From the NCBI RefSeq assembly GCF_900109705.1, contig NZ_FOAI01000008.1, forward strand, positions 124,001-188,000: a DNA stretch of 64,000 bases. The letters are read 5' to 3'. The DNA is from Roseivivax marinus. Its GTDB lineage: Bacteria > Pseudomonadota > Alphaproteobacteria > Rhodobacterales > Rhodobacteraceae. This document shows, piece by piece, positions 10,367 to 18,373 of the stretch (its first letter is position 1; each line of letters starts with the position of its first letter). A model generated the notes under the pieces. It saw nothing but the letters and a program-made list of their open reading frames with translations, was not told where the DNA came from and did no database searches. The position numbers and the translations under genes are program-made.

Positions 10367-11029
10367 TCAGCTCTCCTCCCCTTGTGTACCGGTCTTTCGC
10401 GTCGCGGCGAAGAGAACCGACAGGCCGGTAAAGCCACCGAGCGCAAGCGCGGTCCATGTGGCAGTGCGGGCATCTCCGTTCATCGCCTGGTTGCCCATGT
10501 GAGCGAGCAAAAAACTCGCTGGAATAATCCCGGCCATCGTGGCCAGCGCGAACCTCCAAAGATGCAGCTTGCTCAGACCTGCGGCGTAACTGATCATATC
10601 GAAGGACAGAAACGGCAGCAGGCGACTGCCGAAGACCAAGAAGGTCAGAGTGTTCTGCGATCCGAACAGGCCTGTGTTAATCTTCTGACCGAGATGACGC
10701 TCAACGAAGGGACGACCGAGACCGCGGGCCAGACCAAAAGCGGCAAGCGCACCGAGTTCCGCGCCAAGAACGACAAAGAGTGTCCCGAACGTGTGCCCAT
10801 AAGCCGCTCCGGCGGCGAGTGCGATCGGCGCCGAGGGCAGGGGGCTTGCGACGATAGCGATTGTCATAAGCGCCACGATAACAATTGGTCCGGCAAGACC
10901 TGCCGCCTCGATCCAGCGGTCAATTTCCGCGCGATCAGGCAGGCGAATGTCAACGCCAAGGACGTCCGGGAAGGCCAATGCGACGACTCCCATCAGGAAC
11001 ACCGCAATAAGAAGGATGCGCATCATCAT
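10367..11029 (-). CDS. TVP38/TMEM64 (VTT domain) family membrane protein
   Basis: 220 residues, about five hydrophobic helices, with the VTT/SNARE-associated signature: GAAYGHTFGTLFVVLGAELG and FGSRLLPFLSFDMISYAAG. Members of the DedA-related superfamily act on membrane lipids or ions, often as scramblases or proton-coupled carriers; the exact role is unknown. Three tandem ATGs (11029, 11026, 11023) open the gene 3 nt after the preceding DUF6010-like stop. VTT proteins are frequent partners of copper and mercury resistance genes. Confidence 0.85.
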   Translation of the reverse strand: MMMRILLIAVFLMGVVALAFPDVLGVDIRLPDRAEIDRWIEAAGLAGPIVIVALMTIAIVASPLPSAPIALAAGAAYGHTFGTLFVVLGAELGALAAFGLARGLGRPFVERHLGQKINTGLFGSQNTLTFLVFGSRLLPFLSFDMISYAAGLSKLHLWRFALATMAGIIPASFLLAHMGNQAMNGDARTATWTALALGGFTGLSVLFAATRKTGTQGEES

Positions 11030-11032
11030 GGA

Positions 11033-11359
11033 TCAAAACACGGCATAGAGCAGAACGAAAAACGTCGCTGCCAAAAGGTCAAAGGCCACGCAGAATGGAA
11101 TATACCAGTTCGGAATCCGGGCGAGACGATAAGAATTGTGGTGTGACATGTCCCAAAGGGCGTGCAGGGCCAAGCCCAAGGGAAGGAAAGCCCAATGCCA
11201 TATCAGCCCCAAAAAGGCTGCCGAGCCGAACAAAAGGGCGACGGCGAGCTCTGCCCAGAACACGCGCGCTCTGCCGTCCGCGGCGCCAAAGCCGATATAG
11301 GCACCGCCAATCAAAGCAAGCGTGATCGAAGCAAGAGCTATCGAGCTCTTTTCATCCAA
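11033..11359 (-). CDS. DUF6010-like small membrane protein
   Basis: 108 residues if started at TTG 11359, with four hydrophobic segments and the motif HALWDMSHHNSYR that resembles the HxxWDxxHH pattern of DUF6010 proteins. No ATG exists in frame near the 5' end; a longer frame to 11404 gives an improbable Cys-rich start. The TTG overlaps the stop of the 43-aa gene at 11352, so translational coupling is likely. The function of the family is unknown. Start confidence is low. Confidence 0.55.
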   Translation of the reverse strand: MDEKSSIALASITLALIGGAYIGFGAADGRARVFWAELAVALLFGSAAFLGLIWHWAFLPLGLALHALWDMSHHNSYRLARIPNWYIPFCVAFDLLAATFFVLLYAVF

Positions 11360-11483
11360 AAAACAGGTGAGCCGGCATTGTGAGCAAGACAAACAACACA
11401 CCAACCCATACGGGAGATTTCAAGATATCCCCGTGTCGATGGTGCGATACGTGATCGCCTGTCTTTTCGAAAATCTGTGCCAT
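11352..11483 (-). CDS. 43-residue single-span membrane peptide with His-rich N-terminus
   Basis: Short ORF with an ATG at 11481-11483 and TGA at 11352-11354. Residues 1-22 are hydrophilic with a His cluster (HVSHHRHGD); residues 24-43 form one hydrophobic helix (VWVGVLFVLLTMPAHLFFG). It is the first gene after a strong CueR-type promoter whose -10 ends 7 nt from the ATG, so the mRNA may be leaderless. The stop overlaps the likely start of the next gene. Perfect operon position, composition and promoter support it as real; no family is recognised. A copper-induced membrane peptide or metallochaperone is a guess. Confidence 0.6.
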   Translation of the reverse strand: MAQIFEKTGDHVSHHRHGDILKSPVWVGVLFVLLTMPAHLFFG

Positions 11484-11490
11484 GGCTTTG

Positions 11491-11521
11491 TACCTAGGGA
11501 TTCCAGCAACTGGAAGGTCAA
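11491..11521 (-). promoter_or_regulatory. CueR-type promoter of the 43-aa/DUF6010/VTT/CDF operon
   Basis: Minus strand: -35 TTGACC (11516-11521), 19-nt spacer containing the dyad TTCCAGTTGCTGGAA, -10 TAGGTA (11491-11496). The dyad is near-perfect and matches the copA promoter at 28315. Confidence 0.8.
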
Positions 11522-11644
11522 GGGCTATCCATCCACGCGCGCAACGCAGCGCTCACTCAACCGTTCCACGGTGAGGTCAAAGGACCGATATCAGGACGTA
11601 TTTGACGCTGACGCCAAGCTCATGTCCGACGCGCGTGGCGATTT

Positions 11645-12082
11645 TCAGTCATCTTTCGCCTTCTGCCAGACTTGCTGGCAGGCTGAGTAAAGAAACGTCG
11701 CTGACCAGGTCAGCAACATGAAGCCCAAAAGCGATTGCAGCATCAGCAACAGTCGAAAGGGCCCGACCACCTCTATGGACGAATAGCCAAGGGTCGAGAA
11801 CGAGATGCCCGTAACATAGAGAACATCCTGAAACATCGGCGGGCTGTTGCTGAACGATTGCGGCAGAACGCTTGTCACCACCATCGTATTGAACACGGCG
11901 AGCGTCACAAGTTCCAATACGTGCAGCAACAGCAACGCGGAAAACGTCAGGATGATCCGAAAGCCGGAGCCATCCGACCGCTGCGGGGAAAACTTCAGAA
12001 TGCCCGATAACGCATAATGATGGACAATTCCCATCACGATCGCCGCGCATATTCCGACAAACATAGCCATCAACTCGGTCAT
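11645..12082 (-). CDS. Two-helix ion-channel-like membrane protein
   Basis: 145 residues from the ATG at 12082 (an ATG at 12130 is possible). Predicted helices at the N-terminus (MTELMAMFVGICAAIVMGIV), in the middle, and a C-terminal pore-like unit: VTGISFSTLGYSSIE followed by a long hydrophobic helix. STLGYSS resembles a potassium-channel selectivity loop (T-x-G-Y-G) with Ser for the final Gly. Related proteins are annotated as two-pore or Ion_trans_2 channels. Selectivity and gating are unknown. It lies between the rhodanese gene and the 43-aa operon on the same strand. Confidence 0.6.
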   Translation of the reverse strand: MTELMAMFVGICAAIVMGIVHHYALSGILKFSPQRSDGSGFRIILTFSALLLLHVLELVTLAVFNTMVVTSVLPQSFSNSPPMFQDVLYVTGISFSTLGYSSIEVVGPFRLLLMLQSLLGFMLLTWSATFLYSACQQVWQKAKDD

Positions 12083-12170
12083 ACACCCAAACCCGTCTTC
12101 CTGTTCAAACAGGTCAATTTGACCATACATCAGGCTTTTAGCACAACGGGACCAATTGATTCTTCACTGG

Positions 12171-12659
12171 TCAGGCCAACGCGGGGGGCAACCCGTTCAG
12201 GGCGACATCCACCGGAACGGTCGGCAAGTTCGATGCGATCCACCCAGGCCCTTCGCCTGATCCCAACATCCCTTCCGAGATATCGGCGTAGCCCGAATAA
12301 CCAGCTTGTCTCAACGCTCGAAGCAGCGATGCGGAGCGTCCGCCAGTGGCGCAGATCAGTCCAACAGTGCGATCACCGCTCAGTTCCTTGGCCCTGAACA
12401 ATCGGTCCGGAAAACCGGACGCGTGCATGCTTATCGGCCATACACCAGCACCTACGCCGGTTTCTTGCCACTCTTTGTGCGTTCTGACATCGATGATCCG
12501 CGCCGTATCCGATAGAAGCGCGTCAAAGGCATTCTCTGCCGACCAGACAGATCGGCTCTGCGCCAACAGCGGTGACGCCGCGACGGTCAGCACCGTCATA
12601 TGAGCACCCAGAACGAAACGGCGCCGGTTCAAATCAAGAGACATATTCGAAAACTTCAT
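12171..12659 (-). CDS. Exported rhodanese-domain protein
   Basis: 162 residues. An N-terminal export signal of Tat type (NRRRFVLGAHMTVLTVAAS) is followed by one rhodanese domain: RIIDVRTHKEWQETG and the catalytic loop CATGGRS. Rhodaneses transfer sulfane sulfur to thiophilic acceptors; in the periplasm they may buffer thiol or metal stress. The start could be ATG 12659 or 12644; neither has a good Shine-Dalgarno. It is divergent from the response regulator, and a GNTACA-type tandem site oriented toward it lies at 12742-12757, suggesting control by that two-component system. Confidence 0.8.
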   Translation of the reverse strand: MKFSNMSLDLNRRRFVLGAHMTVLTVAASPLLAQSRSVWSAENAFDALLSDTARIIDVRTHKEWQETGVGAGVWPISMHASGFPDRLFRAKELSGDRTVGLICATGGRSASLLRALRQAGYSGYADISEGMLGSGEGPGWIASNLPTVPVDVALNGLPPALA

Positions 12660-12741
12660 CCTTTGATCGGTTGCGATCCCAAAGGTCACATAACATACGC
12701 GCGACGCTACCCGGGAGCACGACACGGTGCAGGCACAGATT

Positions 12742-12786
12742 TGTATCCATCTGTAGCAAGGGACTGACCTGATACAAACGGCTACA
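12742..12786. promoter_or_regulatory. Divergent pair of GNTACA-N4-GNTACA tandem sites
   Basis: Plus strand: GATACA (12771-12776), 4 nt, GCTACA (12781-12786). Minus strand: GCTACA (12757-12752), 4 nt, GATACA (12747-12742). Each pair has the 10-bp period expected for an OmpR-family dimer, and each points to one of the divergent genes (response regulator, rhodanese). The same element recurs at 22326 and 35093. Confidence 0.6.
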
Positions 12787-12832
12787 ATTCTGCCCATGAA
12801 ACAGAATGCAACGATGATCTAGGAAGGACGCC

Positions 12833-13555
12833 ATGGGACCGCCACCTCATATCCTTATCGTGGACGACCACGCTCAGATACGCGAAAGCGTCGCGCGCTT
12901 CCTGGAGAAGAACGGAATGCGCACGACCGTCGCCAGGGATGCCGTGGAGATGGATGCCAAGCTGGCCACCGGTCACTTCGACCTCCTCGTGCTCGATGTC
13001 ATGATGCCGGGCGAGGACGGTTTGTCGGTTTGCCGCAGACTTGCGCCAGAGGGTGATCTTCCGATCATCATGCTGACGGCGCTTGGTGAGGAAACGGATC
13101 GGATCGTGGGTCTGGAAATCGGTGCGGACGATTATCTCGCCAAGCCGTTCAATCCACGAGAACTGCTCGCCCGCATCAAGTCGGTTCTTCGGAGAAGCAA
13201 CCGCGACGAACCTGTGGCCGGAAGCCTCGCTGGGAGGAAAGTCTCTTTTGCGCACTGGATACTGGATACCGACCGGCAGGTGCTGATTGACGAGTCCACC
13301 ACCGAGACCCCATTGACGACCTCCGAGTTCAAATTGCTGGCGGTCCTGCTGGAACGCGCGAGGATGGTGCTCAGCCGTGACCAGTTGCTTGACCTGACCG
13401 CTGGGCGGACGGCAGGCCCGATGGATCGAACCATCGACAATCAGATCAGCCGTCTCCGCCGCAAAATCGAGCCGGATGTACTTAGGCCCAGTGTCATCAA
13501 AACGGTGCGGAACGGCGGATACTGTCTGGCTGCCGATGTCGAGGATGCGCCGTGA
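12833..13555 (+). CDS. OmpR-family response regulator
   Basis: 240 residues: receiver domain with acidic pocket Asp11/Asp12, phosphoacceptor Asp55 in LLVLDVMMPGEDG and the Lys of DYLAKPF; then a winged-helix output domain (residues about 135-235) with RTIDNQISRLRRKIE recognition helix. AGGAAGG precedes the ATG. The stop overlaps the start of the partner sensor kinase. OmpR-type regulators bind tandem repeats with about 10-bp spacing, which fits the GNTACA pairs just upstream and elsewhere in the island. The stimulus is unknown; copper or periplasmic redox stress is inferred from the surrounding genes. Confidence 0.93.
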   Translation: MGPPPHILIVDDHAQIRESVARFLEKNGMRTTVARDAVEMDAKLATGHFDLLVLDVMMPGEDGLSVCRRLAPEGDLPIIMLTALGEETDRIVGLEIGADDYLAKPFNPRELLARIKSVLRRSNRDEPVAGSLAGRKVSFAHWILDTDRQVLIDESTTETPLTTSEFKLLAVLLERARMVLSRDQLLDLTAGRTAGPMDRTIDNQISRLRRKIEPDVLRPSVIKTVRNGGYCLAADVEDAP

Positions 13556-15021
13556 TGCGCCGTGCGATGAGGTCTCTGAGCGGCCAGTTGATCCTGCTTG
13601 TGGTCGCGGCACTTGTCGTGGCCCAGGCGATCAGCCTGTTCCTGTTCGCTGACGAGCGCACCCTTGCGATTCGTGCCGCATTGGGGTTCGAGGCCGCCGG
13701 TCGCGCAGCAAATGTCGCGCGGTTGATCGAGGAGGCCCCGCCGAAGTTGCAGGACTCGATCCTCCGCGCGGCGAATTCGCCATTGATCCGGTTTGATCTG
13801 TCGGACGTTCCGAGCGTGGAACACACCGGTCATTCGGATGGCGGCATCGTGGAAGGACGCATACGCGCGCTTCTGGGCGATAGCTACAGCCGGGATATTC
13901 GCGTTGAACTGCACGAGGTCGAGGGCGCGTTGCGGCCCCTTCCCAATCTCTCGGACGAGATGACGGAAATGCATCTCGCGATGATGCGCGGAGAGTTGAC
14001 GGCGGTTGAGATGAACCTGTCGATCGCCATCAAGGGAGCGCGTTGGCTGAATGTCGGAACGCGGTTCGAGCGTCCGCCAATCCAATGGCCTTTCTATTCG
14101 ATGCTGACCTTTGGAATTTCCGCCGGACTGCTTCTGGTGGCGATCTTCTGGTTTGTCATGACGCGCCTGACGCGTCCTTTGCGGCACCTCTCCAAGGCCG
14201 CGGACCATCTTGGCCGGGGCGAGGATGTGGGTGAATTGACCGTCGCGGGGCCGACCGAGGTCAAGGATCTGACCGTCGCCTTCAACCGCATGCAACGACG
14301 GCTGACCCGGTTTGTCAGCGATCGGACACGGATGCTCGCAGCGCTTGGTCACGATTTGCGCTCGCCGTTGACTGCTATGCGTGTCCGCGCGGAGCTGGTT
14401 GACGAAGAAGAGACGCGGGACAGCCTCATCGCATCGGTCGAAGAGATGCAGAGCATGGTCGAAGCGACGCTCACCTTTGCACGGGGCCTTACCGGATCCG
14501 AAGGTGCCGAAGTGGTCGATCTGCGCAATTTTCTGGACAGCTTGTGCAGCGATATGGCGGCACACTGCACCTTTGCCCCGAGTGATGATGTTGCCGTGCG
14601 GCTTCGACCCAACGCGTTCCGAAGGGCGCTGAGGAACCTGCTTGAGAACGCCGTTCGCTACGGTGGTGCCGCAAAAGTCAGCTGGGCGACCCACGGTTCG
14701 AACCTCGTACTCAACATCGATGACAATGGGCCCGGCATTCCCGTCGACCAGTTGGAAAAGGTCTTCGATCCCTTCTATCGCCTCGAGCAATCGAGGTCTC
14801 TGGAAACGGGCGGTTATGGGCTTGGGCTCTCGATCGCGAGGACAATCGTCCAATCCCATGGCGGCGATATCCAGCTGGTCAACCATAACAGCGCGGGTTT
14901 GCGCGCTGTTGTCACCATCCCACTGGATGAAAGCGAACTAATCGAAGGAGAAACAGATGAAACTGAAAACGCTCATTCCAACGTTGCTGGCCAGCTTGCC
15001 CGCCAGCATGGCGCGAGCTGA
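13555..15021 (+). CDS. Sensor histidine kinase partnered with the response regulator
   Basis: 488 residues. N-terminal helix (about 9-29), a periplasmic sensor region of about 140 residues rich in acidic residues and Met/His (EMTEMHLAMMRGE), second helix near 180-203, HAMP, HisKA with phospho-accepting His in LGHDLRSPLTAMR, then the ATPase N-box NLLENAVRYGG and G-box DNGPGIP. The family is EnvZ/RstB-like. GTG 13552 or ATG 13555 starts it, overlapping the regulator stop. The C-terminus overlaps the next gene by 65 nt. The Met/His in the sensor domain would suit Cu(I) or Ag(I) sensing but this is not shown. Confidence 0.92.
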   Translation: MRRAMRSLSGQLILLVVAALVVAQAISLFLFADERTLAIRAALGFEAAGRAANVARLIEEAPPKLQDSILRAANSPLIRFDLSDVPSVEHTGHSDGGIVEGRIRALLGDSYSRDIRVELHEVEGALRPLPNLSDEMTEMHLAMMRGELTAVEMNLSIAIKGARWLNVGTRFERPPIQWPFYSMLTFGISAGLLLVAIFWFVMTRLTRPLRHLSKAADHLGRGEDVGELTVAGPTEVKDLTVAFNRMQRRLTRFVSDRTRMLAALGHDLRSPLTAMRVRAELVDEEETRDSLIASVEEMQSMVEATLTFARGLTGSEGAEVVDLRNFLDSLCSDMAAHCTFAPSDDVAVRLRPNAFRRALRNLLENAVRYGGAAKVSWATHGSNLVLNIDDNGPGIPVDQLEKVFDPFYRLEQSRSLETGGYGLGLSIARTIVQSHGGDIQLVNHNSAGLRAVVTIPLDESELIEGETDETENAHSNVAGQLARQHGAS

Positions 15022-15262
15022 TGGTCCAGGCTCCTGGACAGGTCACATGTGGGGCGGAGGCTATGGCTTTATGGGCGGCTTCATGATGCTCGCCTTCTGG
15101 GGCGCCGTGATCGCATTGATCGTGTTTCTGGTGCTCAGGCTGCGGGACAATGGCACCCGTCCCCCGGACTCGGACGCGCAGGAAGCGCTCCGGCGCCGCT
15201 TTGCGAATGGGGAAATCGACGAAGAAGAGTTCCGTCGCCGCAAAGCAACGCTCGACGAATAG
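14957..15262 (+). CDS. Small membrane protein with SHOCT domain
   Basis: 101 residues: a signal-like N-terminus, a Gly/Met/Trp-rich stretch (GHMWGGGYGFMGGFMM), one transmembrane helix (about 42-62) and a C-terminal SHOCT motif (EALRRRFANGEIDEEEFRRR). SHOCT proteins often sit beside metal-resistance and kinase genes; their role is oligomerisation or unknown. The gene overlaps the 3' end of the kinase gene in another frame, and the GAAGGAG just upstream supports the ATG at 14957. Confidence 0.8.
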   Translation: MKLKTLIPTLLASLPASMARADGPGSWTGHMWGGGYGFMGGFMMLAFWGAVIALIVFLVLRLRDNGTRPPDSDAQEALRRRFANGEIDEEEFRRRKATLDE

Positions 15263-15327
15263 ACCCCGCCGCGGACGCCAAAGCCGTCCGACGCGACGCC
15301 CACCGACACTGGATAGGAAAGAACGCC

Positions 15328-17328
15328 ATGGTCCCGGAAATTGGTCACTTCGCACTGGCCCTCGCGCTTGCGCTTGCGCTTGTTCAAAGCGTTCTGCCGA
15401 TTGCAGGTGCGTCGCGTGGAAACGCCGTCTGGATGAAATCCGCCCAGGCGACGGCAATAGGACAAGTGCTGTTTGTGGCCATAGCCTTCGCAGCGCTGAT
15501 GCAGGCCTTCATCGTCAGCGACTTCACCGTCAGGAACGTCGTCGAGAATTCCCATTCGCTCAAGCCGATGCTCTACAAGGTGGCCGGGACCTGGGGCAGC
15601 CATGAGGGTTCGCTGCTGCTCTGGATTCTGATCCTCGCGGTGTTCGGCGCGGGCGTCGCCTGGTTCGGATCGAACATCCCCGCCGAGACCAAGGCGCGCA
15701 CCTTGTCGGTGCAGGCGTGGATCAGTGTCGGCTTCCTGTCCTTCCTGCTGCTGACGTCGAACCCCTTCGAGCGGGTGTTTCCGCCGCCGCTCGACGGCAA
15801 TGACCTGAACCCGTTGCTTCAGGACATGGGTCTCGCCATGCACCCGCCGCTCTTGTATTTCGGGTATGTCGGCTTCTCCATCGTGTTTTCCTTCGCCGTT
15901 GCGGCTCTTATAGAGGGTCGCGTCGATCCGGCCTGGGCCAGATGGGTCCGGCCATGGACATTGGCCGCCTGGATCAGCCTGACGGCGGGTATCGCCCTCG
16001 GGTCTTGGTGGGCCTATTATGAACTGGGCTGGGGCGGCTGGTGGTTCTGGGATCCGGTCGAGAATGTAAGCTTCATGCCTTGGCTTCTGGGCACAGCGCT
16101 GTTGCATTCGGCCATCGTCACGGAAAAGCGCGATGCGTTCAAAAGCTGGACCATCCTGCTTGCCATCCTGACTTTCTCGCTTTCACTTCTCGGGACGTTC
16201 ATCGTCCGGTCAGGCCTGCTTACATCCGTACACGCGTTCGCCGTCGATCCAGAGCGCGGAGTTTACATTCTGGGTTTACTCGCGGTGTCCATCGGTGGGT
16301 CGCTGGCGCTCTACGCCTGGCGGGCGCCCGAAATGGAGCCGGGTGGTTTGTTTCGCCCGATCAGCCGCGAAGCCGGGCTGCTCGTGAACAACCTCATTCT
16401 GGCCGCCGCTACGGGAACCGTTCTGTTCGGGACGCTTTATCCACTGATCCTGGAGGCTGTCACCGGGGACAAGATCTCGGTCGGTCCACCTTTCTTCAAC
16501 GCGGCCTTCATTCCGATGATGCTGGCACTGGTCGTGTTCATGGGTCTTGGTCCATTCCTGTCGTGGAAGCGGGCTGATATCGCCGGTTTGCTCGATCGCA
16601 TCCAATTCGTGGCCGTGCTGGCGGTCATTGCAGCCTTGGCCGCATGGTATCTTCTGAACGGTGGGCCGATCATGGCCTATCTTGCCATCCTCGGCGCAGC
16701 GTGGCTGCTTTTTGCGACCCTGCGGGAATGGGCGCTACGCATCCGTCTGTTCGAGGTTTCCCTTGCAGAGAGCGCGAGACGCGTGCGCAACCTGCCACGC
16801 GCCTCTCACGGTATGACGCTTGCCCATGCCGGCGTCGCTGTGTTGATGATGGGGATGATCGGCTCGACCGGATGGAAGAGTGAGGAGATCGTCTTTGCCG
16901 CCCCCGGGACCGAAGTCACGATCGCCGGGTTCGACATCACCTTCGAAGGGGCCGCAAAGGTTCAAGGGCCGAACTACATCGCGGATCGCGGCACCCTTGT
17001 GGTGCGTCGGGATGGCGAATTGGTCACGACACTTTTCCCGGAACGGCGGTATTACCCGGTCGCGGAAAGCCAGACGACGGAGTCGGCCATCCGCTCCACA
17101 TTGGCGGGTGATCTCTATACGTCGATTGCAACGCCAGCCTCCGATCAAGTGAACAACGCCGGAGCATGGACCCTTCGGATCCTCTATGAACCGCTCGTCA
17201 ACCTGATCTGGATCGGCTCGATCCTGCTGGTGATCGGTGGCTGTTTGTCCTTGTCGGATCGCCGTTTGAGGGTCGGGGCGCCGCGCCGTGCCAAACAGCC
17301 AGCCACCGATGCCGTTCCTGCCGAGTAG
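15328..17328 (+). CDS. ccmF: Cytochrome c haem lyase subunit CcmF
   Basis: 666-residue polytopic protein of the System I haem ligation complex. The WWD haem-handling motif is visible in ELGWGGWWFWDPVENVSFM and many hydrophobic helices follow. CcmF takes haem from holo-CcmE and attaches it to apocytochrome c with CcmH. The ATG at 15328 (GGAAAG upstream) gives the usual N-terminus. It is followed 8 nt later by ccmG, then ccmH and ccmI, but ccmA-E are not here, so haem would come from the host's own CcmABCDE. It is probably a second copy serving the cytochromes encoded downstream. Confidence 0.95.
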   Translation: MVPEIGHFALALALALALVQSVLPIAGASRGNAVWMKSAQATAIGQVLFVAIAFAALMQAFIVSDFTVRNVVENSHSLKPMLYKVAGTWGSHEGSLLLWILILAVFGAGVAWFGSNIPAETKARTLSVQAWISVGFLSFLLLTSNPFERVFPPPLDGNDLNPLLQDMGLAMHPPLLYFGYVGFSIVFSFAVAALIEGRVDPAWARWVRPWTLAAWISLTAGIALGSWWAYYELGWGGWWFWDPVENVSFMPWLLGTALLHSAIVTEKRDAFKSWTILLAILTFSLSLLGTFIVRSGLLTSVHAFAVDPERGVYILGLLAVSIGGSLALYAWRAPEMEPGGLFRPISREAGLLVNNLILAAATGTVLFGTLYPLILEAVTGDKISVGPPFFNAAFIPMMLALVVFMGLGPFLSWKRADIAGLLDRIQFVAVLAVIAALAAWYLLNGGPIMAYLAILGAAWLLFATLREWALRIRLFEVSLAESARRVRNLPRASHGMTLAHAGVAVLMMGMIGSTGWKSEEIVFAAPGTEVTIAGFDITFEGAAKVQGPNYIADRGTLVVRRDGELVTTLFPERRYYPVAESQTTESAIRSTLAGDLYTSIATPASDQVNNAGAWTLRILYEPLVNLIWIGSILLVIGGCLSLSDRRLRVGAPRRAKQPATDAVPAE

Positions 17329-17336
17329 GAGAGAAG

Positions 17337-17903
17337 ATGAAACGTCTCATTGCCGGGCTGCCGTTTATTGCGGCGGTCATATTCGGTGGGTTTTTTCTCT
17401 GGGGGCTCAATCCCGACCGGGATCCCAACGAGATCCCTTCCGTCCTGATCTCGCAACCGGCCCCGGCGTTCGACCTCGATCCCGTGCCGGGGTTGGAGAC
17501 ACCCGGCCTGGCCCGAAGCGATCTTGTCGGCAACGAACGACCGGTCGTGGTCAATGTCTTTGCGTCCTGGTGCGTGCCCTGCCGCGCGGAACATGCCGTG
17601 TTGACAAGATTTGTCGAACGAGACGGCATGCGGTTGTTCGGAATAAACTACAAAGACAAACCTGAGGATGCCGTGAAGTGGCTCAATGACCTCGGCAATC
17701 CCTACGAGCGGATCGGGTCCGACCTGTCGGGCCGGACCGGGATCGAATGGGGCCTGTCGGGCGTGCCGGAAACCTTCATCGTCGATAGCGATGGCACCGT
17801 TTTGTTTCGCTATGTCGGGCCGGTCGTGGGTCCGGACGCCGTCGAACGGTTCACGCAAGCCCTGAAGCAGGCAGGCGCACTGCCAAATGGAGCAGGTTCA
17901 TGA
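17337..17903 (+). CDS. ccmG: Thiol:disulfide oxidoreductase CcmG/DsbE
   Basis: 188-residue membrane-anchored periplasmic thioredoxin that reduces the CXXCH cysteines of apocytochromes before haem ligation. N-terminal anchor (residues 4-24), thioredoxin fold with active site WCVPC near residue 81, and the cis-Pro region GVPETFIVD. A Shine-Dalgarno GGAGAG precedes the ATG. The stop overlaps the ccmH start by 4 nt. It needs electrons from CcdA or ScsB, both encoded on the island. Confidence 0.93.
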   Translation: MKRLIAGLPFIAAVIFGGFFLWGLNPDRDPNEIPSVLISQPAPAFDLDPVPGLETPGLARSDLVGNERPVVVNVFASWCVPCRAEHAVLTRFVERDGMRLFGINYKDKPEDAVKWLNDLGNPYERIGSDLSGRTGIEWGLSGVPETFIVDSDGTVLFRYVGPVVGPDAVERFTQALKQAGALPNGAGS

Positions 17904-18373
17904 GACAGTTGATTTTCGCATTTTGCATCGGGCTCCTTCCCTTTGCCGCCAATGCGGTGGAACCGGACGAAATGCTGACCGACCCGGTATTGGAACAGCG
18001 TGCGCGGGAGATTTCCAAGGATCTACGATGCGTCGTCTGTCAGAACCAGGACATCGACAGTTCGAACGCGGGTGTGGCGCGGGACTTGCGTCTGCTCGTA
18101 CGCGAGCGCCTGGTCGTTGGAGACAGCGACGCGGAGGTGATCGAATACATACGGGCGCGGTACGGGGATTACGTGCTGCTGAAACCGCCTCTGGAGCCTG
18201 CGACCTACGCGCTTTGGTTCGCTCCGATCGCTTTCGTTCTGATCGGGGTTTTCGTTGGTGGCGGGCTACTGATGAGTCGGCGAAAGCAAGAGGCATTTGA
18301 AGACTTGGGCTCGGAGGATGAGAACACCGTGTCCGAAATTCTCAGGCAAAACGAAGCGGGGGATGCGTCATGA
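17900..18373 (+). CDS. ccmH: Cytochrome c maturation protein CcmH (CycL type)
   Basis: 157 residues with a cleavable signal (MRQLIFAFCIGLLPFAANA), the redox motif LRCVVCQNQDIDSSNA characteristic of CcmH, a three-helix bundle and a C-terminal membrane helix (about 105-125). It forms mixed disulfides with apocytochrome c and works with CcmF and CcmI. ATGA overlaps join it to ccmG and ccmI. Confidence 0.94.
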   Translation: MRQLIFAFCIGLLPFAANAVEPDEMLTDPVLEQRAREISKDLRCVVCQNQDIDSSNAGVARDLRLLVRERLVVGDSDAEVIEYIRARYGDYVLLKPPLEPATYALWFAPIAFVLIGVFVGGGLLMSRRKQEAFEDLGSEDENTVSEILRQNEAGDAS

